Notes under the pieces: model-generated
What the model saw: only the letters and a program-made list of their open reading frames with translations
Told to the model about the DNA's origin: nothing
The model's database searches: none
Shown here: positions 32,162 to 39,956 of the stretch, piece by piece
How positions within the stretch are numbered: position 1 is the first letter of the stretch
How the letters are laid out: every line of letters begins with the position of its first letter
Program-made: the position numbers and the translations under genes
Source of the DNA: a virus
Reading direction: 5' to 3' (one strand)
Virus record (IMG/VR): IMGVR_UViG_3300043119_000538
Span: 1 to 57,929 of that record
Length of the DNA stretch: 57,929 nucleotides

Positions 32162-32511
32162 CAGCTATTATTAACATCGATGGACGTCTACTTGACACCT
32201 CACAGTGGAAAACACCAGAAGACAGAATCTTTCGTAATGCATGGAAGGCTGACGGTACCTCTATGTCAATTGATGTTGATATGGTCAAGGCCCGTGAAAT
32301 TTGGAGAACCAAGATCCGCGCAGCGCGTGTTCCAGAACTTCAACGTCTTGACACAGAGTTTATGAAAGCACTTGAAACTGGTGCAAATACTGCACCTATC
32401 ATAGCAGCAAAACAATTATTACGCGATGCGCCGAGTGATCCCGTAATTGAAGCCGCAACTACACCAGAGGAACTTATGCTGGTTCAACCGGCAGGCTTGA
32501 AAGTAGTGTAA
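32158..32511 (+). CDS. Tail assembly chaperone-like protein (117 aa)
   Basis: Start at ATG 32158, overlapping the preceding stop; an upstream in-frame non-ATG start is not needed. Motifs: DRIFRNAWKADGTSMSIDVD, MVKAREIWRTKIRAARVPEL, LDTEFMKALETGA, KQLLRDAP, ATTPEELMLV. This DR-FR-AW...KAR-I...R-P-L..LD-EFM-A-E...KQ-LRD arrangement is widespread in small phage genes near tail fibres, often annotated as tail assembly chaperone. Predominantly helical. Not proven in T4-like phages. Confidence 0.6.
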   Translation: MTAIINIDGRLLDTSQWKTPEDRIFRNAWKADGTSMSIDVDMVKAREIWRTKIRAARVPELQRLDTEFMKALETGANTAPIIAAKQLLRDAPSDPVIEAATTPEELMLVQPAGLKVV

Positions 32512-32512
32512 C

Positions 32513-33412
32513 ATGACAGCATCAGTTTCCGGAAATGGACCATCAATCTTTCCGTCGGAAAGCAATCATCCAATGTCATTTACTAACAGTCCAAATGAAT
32601 TTAAGTTTTTGGATCCTGGTATTAGTGCAAATACATCTGGCACAAGAATAAATGCCTTTTCAAATGTTGATGGAACCAATGGAATTATAATACCGTCAAA
32701 ACAATTTACTTCCAGACCATATAGACAAGTCCCGGCTACACTTAGTTATCTTACAGGAACTTCTAGTACGGCCGATCTAACAGCACCAGGCGTGCACGGG
32801 ATAGGCAGTAACGTAGTTAATCTTAATTCATATACAAGACCACAATTAATAGTTGTTACCACAGCTATTAACGCATTGTCGACATCTACATATTATATCC
32901 AAAGTATGTTACTTAGATCAATGTCTGATCAGACACGTACATATCCATTAACTTTTGCTGCAGGTGGTGCATATTCCTCTGCAAATTCTCGCTATCAAAA
33001 TTCATGGATTGCGTATTATGAATTTCCTGTAGGTACCGTAGAAAGTTTTAGGGCTGAAGTTACCATTGCTGGATCAGGGACTGTTGGTAAATATAGATCA
33101 GATATATGGTTAATTCAAGATCATAGCAGTCCAATACCTTATACTACAGGTACGAGGGATAGTGGATTAACATGGGATCCAACAATATTAAATACTCAAC
33201 ACAATTCAGTTATTCTTGCCAATGCATGGTGTAATGGTGCATCTGGTATTCCAACTTTAACCGGTATAAACGGTCCAATAGCTGATAATGCTGAGAGTAA
33301 TATGATTTGGACTGGTTATCTTACTGGTCAAGGTACTGAATTAAGCATTCCTATTTCAGCTGTATTTAGTGCCGGCACTGCAGTTGTTGGCGGCTGGGCG
33401 GTTTGGAGATAA
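32513..33412 (+). CDS. Probable fibre/adhesin structural protein (299 aa)
   Basis: A 299-residue Ser/Thr/Asn/Gly-rich beta protein, for example PSIFPSESNHPMSFTNSPNE and GTVESFRAEVTIAGSGTVGK. The end is GGWAVWR. I recognise no family. It follows the chaperone-like gene by one base. Composition and place between fibre genes suggest a distal fibre or receptor-binding part. No catalytic motif seen. Confidence 0.5.
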   Translation: MTASVSGNGPSIFPSESNHPMSFTNSPNEFKFLDPGISANTSGTRINAFSNVDGTNGIIIPSKQFTSRPYRQVPATLSYLTGTSSTADLTAPGVHGIGSNVVNLNSYTRPQLIVVTTAINALSTSTYYIQSMLLRSMSDQTRTYPLTFAAGGAYSSANSRYQNSWIAYYEFPVGTVESFRAEVTIAGSGTVGKYRSDIWLIQDHSSPIPYTTGTRDSGLTWDPTILNTQHNSVILANAWCNGASGIPTLTGINGPIADNAESNMIWTGYLTGQGTELSIPISAVFSAGTAVVGGWAVWR

Positions 33413-33415
33413 CTT

Positions 33416-34471
33416 ATGACAATTACACTTACACCTAACACAATTACTTTAAATAGCGGTCAAACATTATCAACTACCTTTGCAAATAGAGAAGGCATTA
33501 ATGTTATCAAGAGCGGAAATGATGCTATTGTTAGTGGACGCGTATCATTTGGTGGTTCAAATAACTCAATAGACTTCGTTGATTATAATGAAGATACACT
33601 TGCATATAACATTCCTGGAACTGTGCGAGCAAAAACTTATCCAGTCACAAGACCTTCTAATATCATTGGTCAGATTAACGTAGATTCAGCTACTACTATT
33701 GTAAATACTAGAAATTGGCTTTTTAGTAACATTGGTTCCCCATATGGTAAAGAAACAAATTCAAACATATCATATACAATCAATACAGGTCTTGACTTAT
33801 CTGCAACATCTATTACAGCTACTATGAATATGTCTGTTCTTCCAAGTGAAGTCAGTGTGCCAAATATTGGAATTTGGGCAGAGTCTAAATCGTTTACTGT
33901 AGTAGGAATCAATGTTGGACAAAGTGCTGGTTTAGGTTCATATACTGTAAATGGTGGTTCAATTACACCAACTACTATTGACAATAGTTTTATGGGTGGT
34001 TCATTGACTTATGCGGCAAATTACGCCCAAGTAAATACTAACCTAACATCAGTAACATCTCTTGGTTATACTTTTACAAAAGCTAATGCCTTTATGTTTT
34101 CAGCGCAAATGGTACACGTTCTTCCAGGTAAATGGAATCTTCAAAACTATTATGTACAAGTGGGAACAACCGCCCAGTCTCCAATAGGAGCAACAGTTTA
34201 TAGCACGACTGTAAAAAAATGGGATATTATTTTTGCAGTCCAAACTACACCTCGTGATGCTGCAGTGGAATTTAATGGATTTACATCTGGACCTTTAAAA
34301 TTAATAAGCAATCGTGGTGGTTGGTGGGTTAATGGTGAGAATTGTGCAGTATATCTTGCAACAGAAGATGGTATTATATCATATGTTGGTGACGCCACGG
34401 CAACAGACAGTGATACTTATATTACAGATCCATTTAGAATTCTTGTATTTAGATCAACATTTGAGTTATAA
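33416..34471 (+). CDS. Probable fibre/adhesin structural protein (351 aa)
   Basis: A 351-residue beta-rich protein starting MTITLTPNTITLNSGQTLST, continuing with GINVIKSGNDAIVSGRVSFG and Trp-rich GGWWVNGENCAVYLATEDGI near the end. It starts three bases after its upstream neighbour. No family recognised. As with the preceding gene, composition and position suggest an adhesin or fibre subunit. It is the last beta-type virion gene before the enzyme cassette. Confidence 0.5.
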   Translation: MTITLTPNTITLNSGQTLSTTFANREGINVIKSGNDAIVSGRVSFGGSNNSIDFVDYNEDTLAYNIPGTVRAKTYPVTRPSNIIGQINVDSATTIVNTRNWLFSNIGSPYGKETNSNISYTINTGLDLSATSITATMNMSVLPSEVSVPNIGIWAESKSFTVVGINVGQSAGLGSYTVNGGSITPTTIDNSFMGGSLTYAANYAQVNTNLTSVTSLGYTFTKANAFMFSAQMVHVLPGKWNLQNYYVQVGTTAQSPIGATVYSTTVKKWDIIFAVQTTPRDAAVEFNGFTSGPLKLISNRGGWWVNGENCAVYLATEDGIISYVGDATATDSDTYITDPFRILVFRSTFEL

Positions 34472-34473
34472 AA

Positions 34474-34788
34474 ATGAAAATTATTAGTACTAGCATAATC
34501 AATGATTCTCTTGATCTTGAAGTTACTGTTCGAAATGAACTAGATAATCTTATAACATTTCAATTTTCTTGTGTTCAAATGACTCCTATGGGATGGCAAG
34601 ATTTATCATATGATATGTATGATCCAAGCATAATTAAACTCATTGAAGCACATCTTTCAAATTGGACGCCAGCAATCAAAGAAATTTTTAAACAAAAAAA
34701 AGAGTTTGAATATTCTCAGATGTTATCGGCAGGCTATGATCAGCAAATACCTGACGAAGAAATCAATGCAATTCTTGCAAATATATGA
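34474..34788 (+). CDS. Hypothetical protein upstream of enzyme cassette (104 aa)
   Basis: A 104-residue acidic protein, N-terminal beta (LEVTVRNELDNLITFQFSCV) and C-terminal helical (AIKEIFKQKKEFEYSQMLSA). It follows the preceding structural gene by two bases, and its stop overlaps the next start (ATGA), so it is translationally linked to the oxygenase-like gene. Function unknown; it could be a small partner of the cassette or a fibre assembly factor. Confidence 0.45.
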   Translation: MKIISTSIINDSLDLEVTVRNELDNLITFQFSCVQMTPMGWQDLSYDMYDPSIIKLIEAHLSNWTPAIKEIFKQKKEFEYSQMLSAGYDQQIPDEEINAILANI

Positions 34789-35303
34789 TTCAAAAATTAG
34801 AACCAAATAAAAATGTAATTAAAGCACTTTCAAGTCATATTCAAAAGACACAATATCAGTGGTCTCGAGTTCCTTCTGGTAGTGTGACGCGTGAATTATT
34901 TGATGCTCAAGAATTACCTACTCGAGATTTAACAGGTGGTTACTTTCTTGATGGAAGTACACATACTCATCTTGCAATTATGGCACCAAAACATGAGTTA
35001 AATCCTCTTGCAGAATTAGTCGGTGCTAATGAAAACACTAATCTGATTGTATATGGTGCTAATTCATGTATGGGATGGCATACCAATTCTGATATGCCTG
35101 GTGATCGAATCTACTATACATTTACTCTTGGTAAAGCTATCTTTAGATATGTCAATCAAAATGGTCAAATTATAGATGATATAGATAATAGTGGTTGGAC
35201 CGTAAGAAAGTTTCCTGTTCAAAAAGATCCTTTGTTATGGCATACAATTTGGACAGAAAAGATTCGCTTCTCATTTGGATTTTGGGTAAAAAATGTATCA
35301 TGA
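34785..35303 (+). CDS. 2OG-Fe(II) oxygenase-like protein
   Basis: A 172-residue protein with the C-terminal double-stranded beta-helix pattern found in phage 2OG oxygenase-like proteins: SCMGWHTNSDMPGDRIYYTF, AIFRYVNQNG, LLWHTIWTEKIRFSFGFWVK. His99, Asp103 and His153 could bind the metal and Arg161 the 2-oxoglutarate. The first His and Asp are four apart (HTNSD) and not in the standard HxD, so catalytic competence is uncertain; a cupin-like non-enzymatic role is possible. Overlaps both neighbours, making it part of the five-gene cassette. Confidence 0.55.
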   Translation: MIQKLEPNKNVIKALSSHIQKTQYQWSRVPSGSVTRELFDAQELPTRDLTGGYFLDGSTHTHLAIMAPKHELNPLAELVGANENTNLIVYGANSCMGWHTNSDMPGDRIYYTFTLGKAIFRYVNQNGQIIDDIDNSGWTVRKFPVQKDPLLWHTIWTEKIRFSFGFWVKNVS

Positions 35304-36231
35304 TCAATGGAAAACTTGGTTAGTTGTTCGTAAAGATAAACCACTTAAGTTAAAAAACTTTCCTCATTTATTTAAATTCTCTGAATCAATTAAACGGTTA
35401 TCTGAGAAGCATCAGATACCGTATGTATTTGCTGAGGCATATATTGCAATGTATTTTGATTATACATTAATATATCGTGGCGGTAGTCCAAACTATAAAC
35501 TGTTTAAGATGACTCCTCATGGTGATTATGTGACTCGATGGCCAATGTATCATCTTTGGAAAGATCACCCAATTGATGATGGAATAATTGAGCGATTCCT
35601 TGCAATGCCAAATAATCGGTATATGCAACCCAATACAGTAATTGAAACACCTGAATCCTATGATCTTTACTTGATGCAGATGAATATCACAAAATTTAAA
35701 GTCACAAATCATATTAATCCAAATTGGGATTTTGAAAAAGATGCACCAAAAGATGATGTTGTTTGTAGAATGGTATTAAAATATGTTAAAGAGAATAAAA
35801 TTTACACGCTGTTTAAAGCTCATCCAACTACATCAATGCCAAGTGAAAAAGCATGGGAAGTTTATAAGCGTGATGGATTAGTAAGTGAGTATTCAATATT
35901 CATCGACAATGTCAATACCGATTCATTGATTCCCAATGCTAATAGAATATATTCAGCCGACTCAGCAGTGAGTTTAAATGCAATGTTAGCTGGAAAAAAA
36001 GTGGCTACATTTCATCCAATGGATCTATCAGAAATAATCCCAATGATTAAATCACCAGAAGAACTTGATTTAATTCAACCCGTTCCGATTGAAGATCAAA
36101 AGCGATTCCTTTCTTGGTATTATCACAAGCTTGTTATAGATATTGATGATCCTAACTATGAAGACAAGATGGAATCAATTATGATTCGATTCAAGAACGG
36201 TGAAAGAACAAAGGAATTATTTGGATGTTAA
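35293..36231 (+). CDS. Capsule-polysaccharide-synthesis-like glycosyltransferase
   Basis: A 312-residue protein resembling the Capsule_synth (KpsS/KpsC-type) sugar transferases: LYTLFKAHPTT-like block IYTLFKAHPTTSMPSEKAWE with the KxHP motif, then SIFIDNVNTDSLIPNANRIY, SADSAVSLNAMLAGKKVATF with the SxxSLNAMLxGK signature. Such enzymes transfer sugars such as Kdo to lipids or glycans. The N-terminal half is less conserved. Acceptor unknown: virion fibre or host surface polysaccharide. The start overlaps the previous gene by 11 bases and the stop overlaps the next. Confidence 0.62.
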   Translation: MYHDQWKTWLVVRKDKPLKLKNFPHLFKFSESIKRLSEKHQIPYVFAEAYIAMYFDYTLIYRGGSPNYKLFKMTPHGDYVTRWPMYHLWKDHPIDDGIIERFLAMPNNRYMQPNTVIETPESYDLYLMQMNITKFKVTNHINPNWDFEKDAPKDDVVCRMVLKYVKENKIYTLFKAHPTTSMPSEKAWEVYKRDGLVSEYSIFIDNVNTDSLIPNANRIYSADSAVSLNAMLAGKKVATFHPMDLSEIIPMIKSPEELDLIQPVPIEDQKRFLSWYYHKLVIDIDDPNYEDKMESIMIRFKNGERTKELFGC

Positions 36232-36761
36232 TACAAACACCGTGGCCACATATGATTATTGACGATTATTATGATCCAATTCTTTTTCAAGAGATGTGTG
36301 ACGAAATTAGAACTTTCATTAGACAACTTAAAAATGGTAGTAAACTTCATAGTAAGAAAACTACGATCGGTGGAATACATAACCCAATAAGGAAACTACC
36401 AAAAACTTCTAAATGTATCGGCAGTCGTGTAATCACTGAAGACATACTAAAAGAATTTCCACAATATAGAGATTATAAAAAACTTGAACTTGCAACTGAG
36501 GTAAATATCTGTTTAGATGACCTCAGCTATCCCATTCATGATGAAGCTAAGAGCAAAGTTTTATCAGCAGTGACATATCTTTTTCCTGAAGTATCACGTG
36601 GAACTCTACTATATGATACTGATAAAAACTTTGTGGCTGAAGTCGAATGGAAAGCTAATCGCACATTGATCTTTGCGCCTATTGATAATGTTACTTGGCA
36701 TGCATATAAATCAATTCCAGGATCATATCGAATCACAGTTAACATGTTTCTTATAAAATGA
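36225..36761 (+). CDS. 2OG-Fe(II) oxygenase (prolyl hydroxylase-like)
   Basis: A 178-residue protein. N-terminal PWPHMIIDDYYDPILFQEMC is the usual entry of small 2OG oxygenases. The core has YPIHDEAKSKVLSAVTYLFP, with His105-x-Glu107 (HDE) as the likely first metal ligands. EWKANRTLIFAPIDNVTWHA gives distal His159, and SYRITVNMFLI gives Arg169 for 2-oxoglutarate. Relatives often read HDE in phages and are presumed hydroxylases of unknown substrate. Overlaps both neighbours by a few bases; fourth gene counted from 34474. Confidence 0.7.
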   Translation: MLIQTPWPHMIIDDYYDPILFQEMCDEIRTFIRQLKNGSKLHSKKTTIGGIHNPIRKLPKTSKCIGSRVITEDILKEFPQYRDYKKLELATEVNICLDDLSYPIHDEAKSKVLSAVTYLFPEVSRGTLLYDTDKNFVAEVEWKANRTLIFAPIDNVTWHAYKSIPGSYRITVNMFLIK

Positions 36762-37390
36762 TTCGAATTCATAGACTTAAAGCAACATTTATTAATGTAC
36801 CAAAAACTGGTTCAACATCTGTTCGTGAGTTTCTTATTGATAATGTTGTATCGTCAGAAGATACTATAACATATCATAGAGGCATTACACAAAATGTTAG
36901 TGCGGGTTTACACAGTCATTATACTCAATCAAATACAATTAAGAATGATTTGTCTGTGTCTGATGATACCTTTTATGCAACAGTTCGTGAACCACTCGAG
37001 CGCACTCTTAGTCTCTATCTGTATAGATGGAAGCAAGGTGAAATACCAACACCATCAATAGGAGATTTTCGGTTACGTCTATATAAGGGTAAAGGTTGGA
37101 TCCAAGATGTTAAACCTTATCAGATGCAACTTCAAAGTAATTTTATGAACAATGGTACTTGGTGGTGCTATGATACTTTAGATTCTCATATCAAAGACTT
37201 AATTCAGAAGTATACAATTGAAGTCAAGGTTCCATTTGGTCATCATAATCAGTCATCACTTGTTCCAACACATAAATTGGTGGATCAATTTTATGATGAA
37301 TCTACAAAAAACCTTGTGAGAAGTGCACAGCAACTTGATTTTGAGTTATATGAAAGAGTAAAAAATGAATATCGAAAGAGCAGTAATTGA
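36758..37390 (+). CDS. Sulfotransferase family protein
   Basis: A 210-residue protein. Near the N-terminus, FINVPKTGSTSVREFL (residues 11-26) has the PKTGST loop that binds the 5'-phosphosulfate of PAPS. FYATVREPLERTLSLYLYRW (about 72-91) matches the VREPxxRxxSxY loop that binds the 3'-phosphate. These two motifs define Golgi-like and bacterial sulfotransferases. It would sulfate a glycan, protein or small molecule. Shorter than many family members but with both key loops. Overlaps both neighbours, including 26 bases with the radical SAM gene. Confidence 0.8.
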   Translation: MIRIHRLKATFINVPKTGSTSVREFLIDNVVSSEDTITYHRGITQNVSAGLHSHYTQSNTIKNDLSVSDDTFYATVREPLERTLSLYLYRWKQGEIPTPSIGDFRLRLYKGKGWIQDVKPYQMQLQSNFMNNGTWWCYDTLDSHIKDLIQKYTIEVKVPFGHHNQSSLVPTHKLVDQFYDESTKNLVRSAQQLDFELYERVKNEYRKSSN

Positions 37391-38312
37391 AATAAATGGT
37401 GGATGCAACTACTCATGTCAGATGTGCCCACAGTCAAATCCAGGAAGACATAAAGACTTTTTGAAAAAGATGTCACTATCTCATTTTGAAGATATGGTGG
37501 CACAATGTGCTGAACAAGGACTCAAAGTTGTGAATCTTGAAGGTTCAGGAGAACCTACACTCAACAGGGATTTGGCAAGATATGTTGAGATCGTGAAAAA
37601 GTATAATGCAAAAGCATTCATATTTACAAACGGTAGACTTCTGAAAGATTCTTTCATGAAAGAGGTCATTGATGCAGGATTAGATTATTGTCGTTTTAGT
37701 ATCATTGGTTATGATGCAACTACATATCACGAATGGATGAATAGTCTTGCATTTAATCAAGTTATTAAAAATCTGAATGACATAAATCAATATGTTCTAA
37801 CATCTAATTCTGAATGTGTAGTTTCTACATATCATCTTATCCTTGATCAAGCAAATATTCCGTATGAAGTTGAAAAATATCTTGACATTGTCAATACAAT
37901 GAATGTTAAGACTGAAATTTGGAAGATGCATAATTGGTCAGGTGTATATAAACCAGATTATGAAAGAGATGGAAAAATAAAAACATGTGGACGGCCATTT
38001 TCGCCAGACATTGTAATTCGAGCAGGCGGACTGAATGGTGACTATGGTGCAGTTCATCCATGTTGCCAAGTTCTAGGACAAGATGAAAAAGCTGTGTTAG
38101 GTCATACATCATCAACTTCAATTAAAGACATCTGGTATGGTGAGGCATATGAAGATTTACGTAACCGACATAGAACTGGTGACTATCCTGATTATTGTAA
38201 GTCGTGTGATTTTTTAATTGATGATACTGAAGTTTTGGTATATACTAATCATGATCGTGATCTTTATAAGATGCATGGTACCACTTTTGACTTAAATGAT
38301 TACAGACAATGA
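37365..38312 (+). CDS. Radical SAM enzyme with SPASM-like C-terminus
   Basis: A 315-residue radical SAM protein. The 4Fe-4S motif CxxxCxxC is Cys14, Cys18, Cys21 in EINGGCNYSCQMCPQ. EGSGEPTLNRD is the GGE-like SAM contact, and FTNGRLL is typical beta-4. C-terminal cysteines in TCGRPFSPD, HPCCQVLG and YCKSCDFLI resemble a SPASM domain with auxiliary clusters, as in enzymes that modify peptides or carbohydrates. It overlaps the sulfotransferase gene by 26 bases and ends just before a late promoter, closing the cassette. Substrate unknown. Confidence 0.85.
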   Translation: MNIERAVIEINGGCNYSCQMCPQSNPGRHKDFLKKMSLSHFEDMVAQCAEQGLKVVNLEGSGEPTLNRDLARYVEIVKKYNAKAFIFTNGRLLKDSFMKEVIDAGLDYCRFSIIGYDATTYHEWMNSLAFNQVIKNLNDINQYVLTSNSECVVSTYHLILDQANIPYEVEKYLDIVNTMNVKTEIWKMHNWSGVYKPDYERDGKIKTCGRPFSPDIVIRAGGLNGDYGAVHPCCQVLGQDEKAVLGHTSSTSIKDIWYGEAYEDLRNRHRTGDYPDYCKSCDFLIDDTEVLVYTNHDRDLYKMHGTTFDLNDYRQ

Positions 38313-38315
38313 TTG

Positions 38316-38323
38316 TATAAATA
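38316..38323 (+). promoter_or_regulatory. T4-type late promoter for second adhesin region
   Basis: Exact TATAAATA, 28 bases before the start at 38351, followed by a strong TAGGAGGA ribosome site (about 38336-38343). Confidence 0.75.
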
Positions 38324-38350
38324 ACCATAGGATATTAGGAGGATTATTTT

Positions 38351-38683
38351 ATGGCTATTAAAGCAAATTTAGTTGTTGATCAAGGTGCAAATTTTAGTGC
38401 AACGATTGATCTTACTGATGCAAATAATGCTGTGTTTAATCTTACTGGTTATACGGTAGCAGCTCAAATGCGAAAGAATTATACTTCGTCATCAGCGACT
38501 ACATTTATAGCATCACATAATAACACAGGCGGAAAGATTACTCTTGTTCTGAATTCTACAACTACTGTTGCTATTGAACCTGGAAGATATTTGTATGATG
38601 TAGAAATCACATCCTCAGGCAATACAATTACACGAGTTGTTGAAGGAATTGTTACTGTAACTCCAGGAATGACGAGAATCTAA
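38351..38683 (+). CDS. Conserved virion structural protein (110 aa)
   Basis: A 110-residue beta-sandwich-like protein: LVVDQGANFSATIDLTDANN, FNLTGYTVAAQMRKNYTSSS, AIEPGRYLYDVEITSSGNTI, GIVTVTPGMTRI. This Q-G-x-x-F...LTGYT-x-x-x-QMRK...GRY-YDV pattern is common in virion proteins of marine T4-like phages and resembles N-terminal anchor domains of baseplate receptor complexes (BppU-type). First gene after a late promoter with the strongest ribosome site nearby. Confidence 0.7.
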   Translation: MAIKANLVVDQGANFSATIDLTDANNAVFNLTGYTVAAQMRKNYTSSSATTFIASHNNTGGKITLVLNSTTTVAIEPGRYLYDVEITSSGNTITRVVEGIVTVTPGMTRI

Positions 38684-38929
38684 ATGAGTATAAAAGCCGT
38701 TGTCACTCAGGGAATACAAACCACTGCTAAGGTAACACCTCAGCAGAACATTTTAGTAACTAATTACCAAGTAAGTACCAGTAATATTAATCTAGATGAT
38801 CTTGCTGATGTTGTTGTAGGAAATCAACAAGACGGTGCTCTTTTAATATATGAACAATCAACACAAACTTGGAGAGCTAGAACCTCCATTGAGAACCCAA
38901 ATACTGAAGTTAATGGAGGCTTCTTCTAA
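38684..38929 (+). CDS. Small conserved virion protein (81 aa)
   Basis: An 81-residue protein with NINLDDLADVVVGNQQDGAL followed by LIYEQSTQTWRARTSIEN, the D-L-x-D-V...G-x-L-x-Y...W motif found at fibre attachment segments in many phages. It follows the preceding stop immediately, and its last base starts the next gene (TAATG). Likely a fibre connector; not proven. Confidence 0.6.
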   Translation: MSIKAVVTQGIQTTAKVTPQQNILVTNYQVSTSNINLDDLADVVVGNQQDGALLIYEQSTQTWRARTSIENPNTEVNGGFF

Positions 38930-39903
38930 TGGCAATTATCCGTATTAAAAGATCAGGTTCTACAGGGTCTCCAAGTGCATTAGCACAAGGTGAAATGGGT
39001 TACTCATTTCTAGGTGGAACACAATCAAATGGCGGTGACCGTCTTTACATTGGTACTGGCACTGAAACTGGAGGTGTAGCGGCTAATATTGCTGTTATCG
39101 GTGGTAAATACTTTACTGACAAATTAAATCATGTGCCTGGAACATTGACTAATAATGCCGCAGTCATTGTAGACTCATCTGGACGTGTTGATAGTTTTAC
39201 CGCTAATAACTTAACTACCGTTACATTATCGGCAAATGGTTCTGTAGGTACTGCTGGTCAATTGTTAGCATCTAATGGTTCAGTTGCTTATTGGGCTACA
39301 GTTTCTGGTACTACTAATCTTGGCCAGACTTCAAATAGTTCTGTAATTGTTGTAACATCAAGCACAGGTACTAGCACAACTTTAGCTGCAGCCAATTCTA
39401 CCATTGCTGGTCTTATAAGTGCTGATGCACAAACCATAGCAGGTGTTAAGACATTTAGTAACGATATTGTAGTGTCAGGTAACCTAACAATCAATGGTAC
39501 TACCACAACACTTAATTCAACTACGTTGACTGTCGATGATATTAATATTGAGTTGGGTTCAGTTGCATCTCCTACCGATACAACTGCAATAGGTGGTGGT
39601 ATCACTCTCAAAGGTACTACTGATAAAACAATTTCATGGAGTGCTGCAAACGGTTGGACATCTTCAGAAAACTTTAATCTTGCATCAGGTAAGACTTATA
39701 AGATCAATGGATCTAATGTATTAAGTTCTACAACACTTTCTATGTCTGGTTCCACTTCTGGTACCATTACAGTTACACCTGTATCCATAGCAGGAACAAC
39801 CTCTATTATACTTCCAGCAACCTCTGGAACTCTTATCACAACAGGTGATGTTGAAACAATTACTGCTTCAATGATTGCCTCAATTGATGGTGGTACATAC
39901 TAA
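38929..39903 (+). CDS. Tail fibre-like protein sharing a module with the S74 fibre
   Basis: A 324-residue protein. The N-terminus IIRIKRSGSTGSPSALAQGE followed by MGYSFLGG and RLYIGTG is the usual attachment module of phage fibres (LKRS...L..GE..Y). The middle (about residues 184-270) is closely similar to part of the S74 fibre at 29082: NLTINGTTTTLNSTTLTVDD, NIELGSV, GGGITLKGTTDKTISW. No S74 chaperone at the end. Probably a fibre shaft segment. Confidence 0.72.
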   Translation: MAIIRIKRSGSTGSPSALAQGEMGYSFLGGTQSNGGDRLYIGTGTETGGVAANIAVIGGKYFTDKLNHVPGTLTNNAAVIVDSSGRVDSFTANNLTTVTLSANGSVGTAGQLLASNGSVAYWATVSGTTNLGQTSNSSVIVVTSSTGTSTTLAAANSTIAGLISADAQTIAGVKTFSNDIVVSGNLTINGTTTTLNSTTLTVDDINIELGSVASPTDTTAIGGGITLKGTTDKTISWSAANGWTSSENFNLASGKTYKINGSNVLSSTTLSMSGSTSGTITVTPVSIAGTTSIILPATSGTLITTGDVETITASMIASIDGGTY

Positions 39904-39956
39904 CCATTCCTATTATTCCATAGTCTATATAGACATTATATAACGGTGAAAGACAT

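Noticed and set aside
39904-39956. Perfect 12-base palindrome GTCTATATAGAC (39923-39934) as operator or terminator
   Set aside because: The stem has no loop or T-run, the sequence is mostly AT, and nothing around it supports a regulator. It may be chance.
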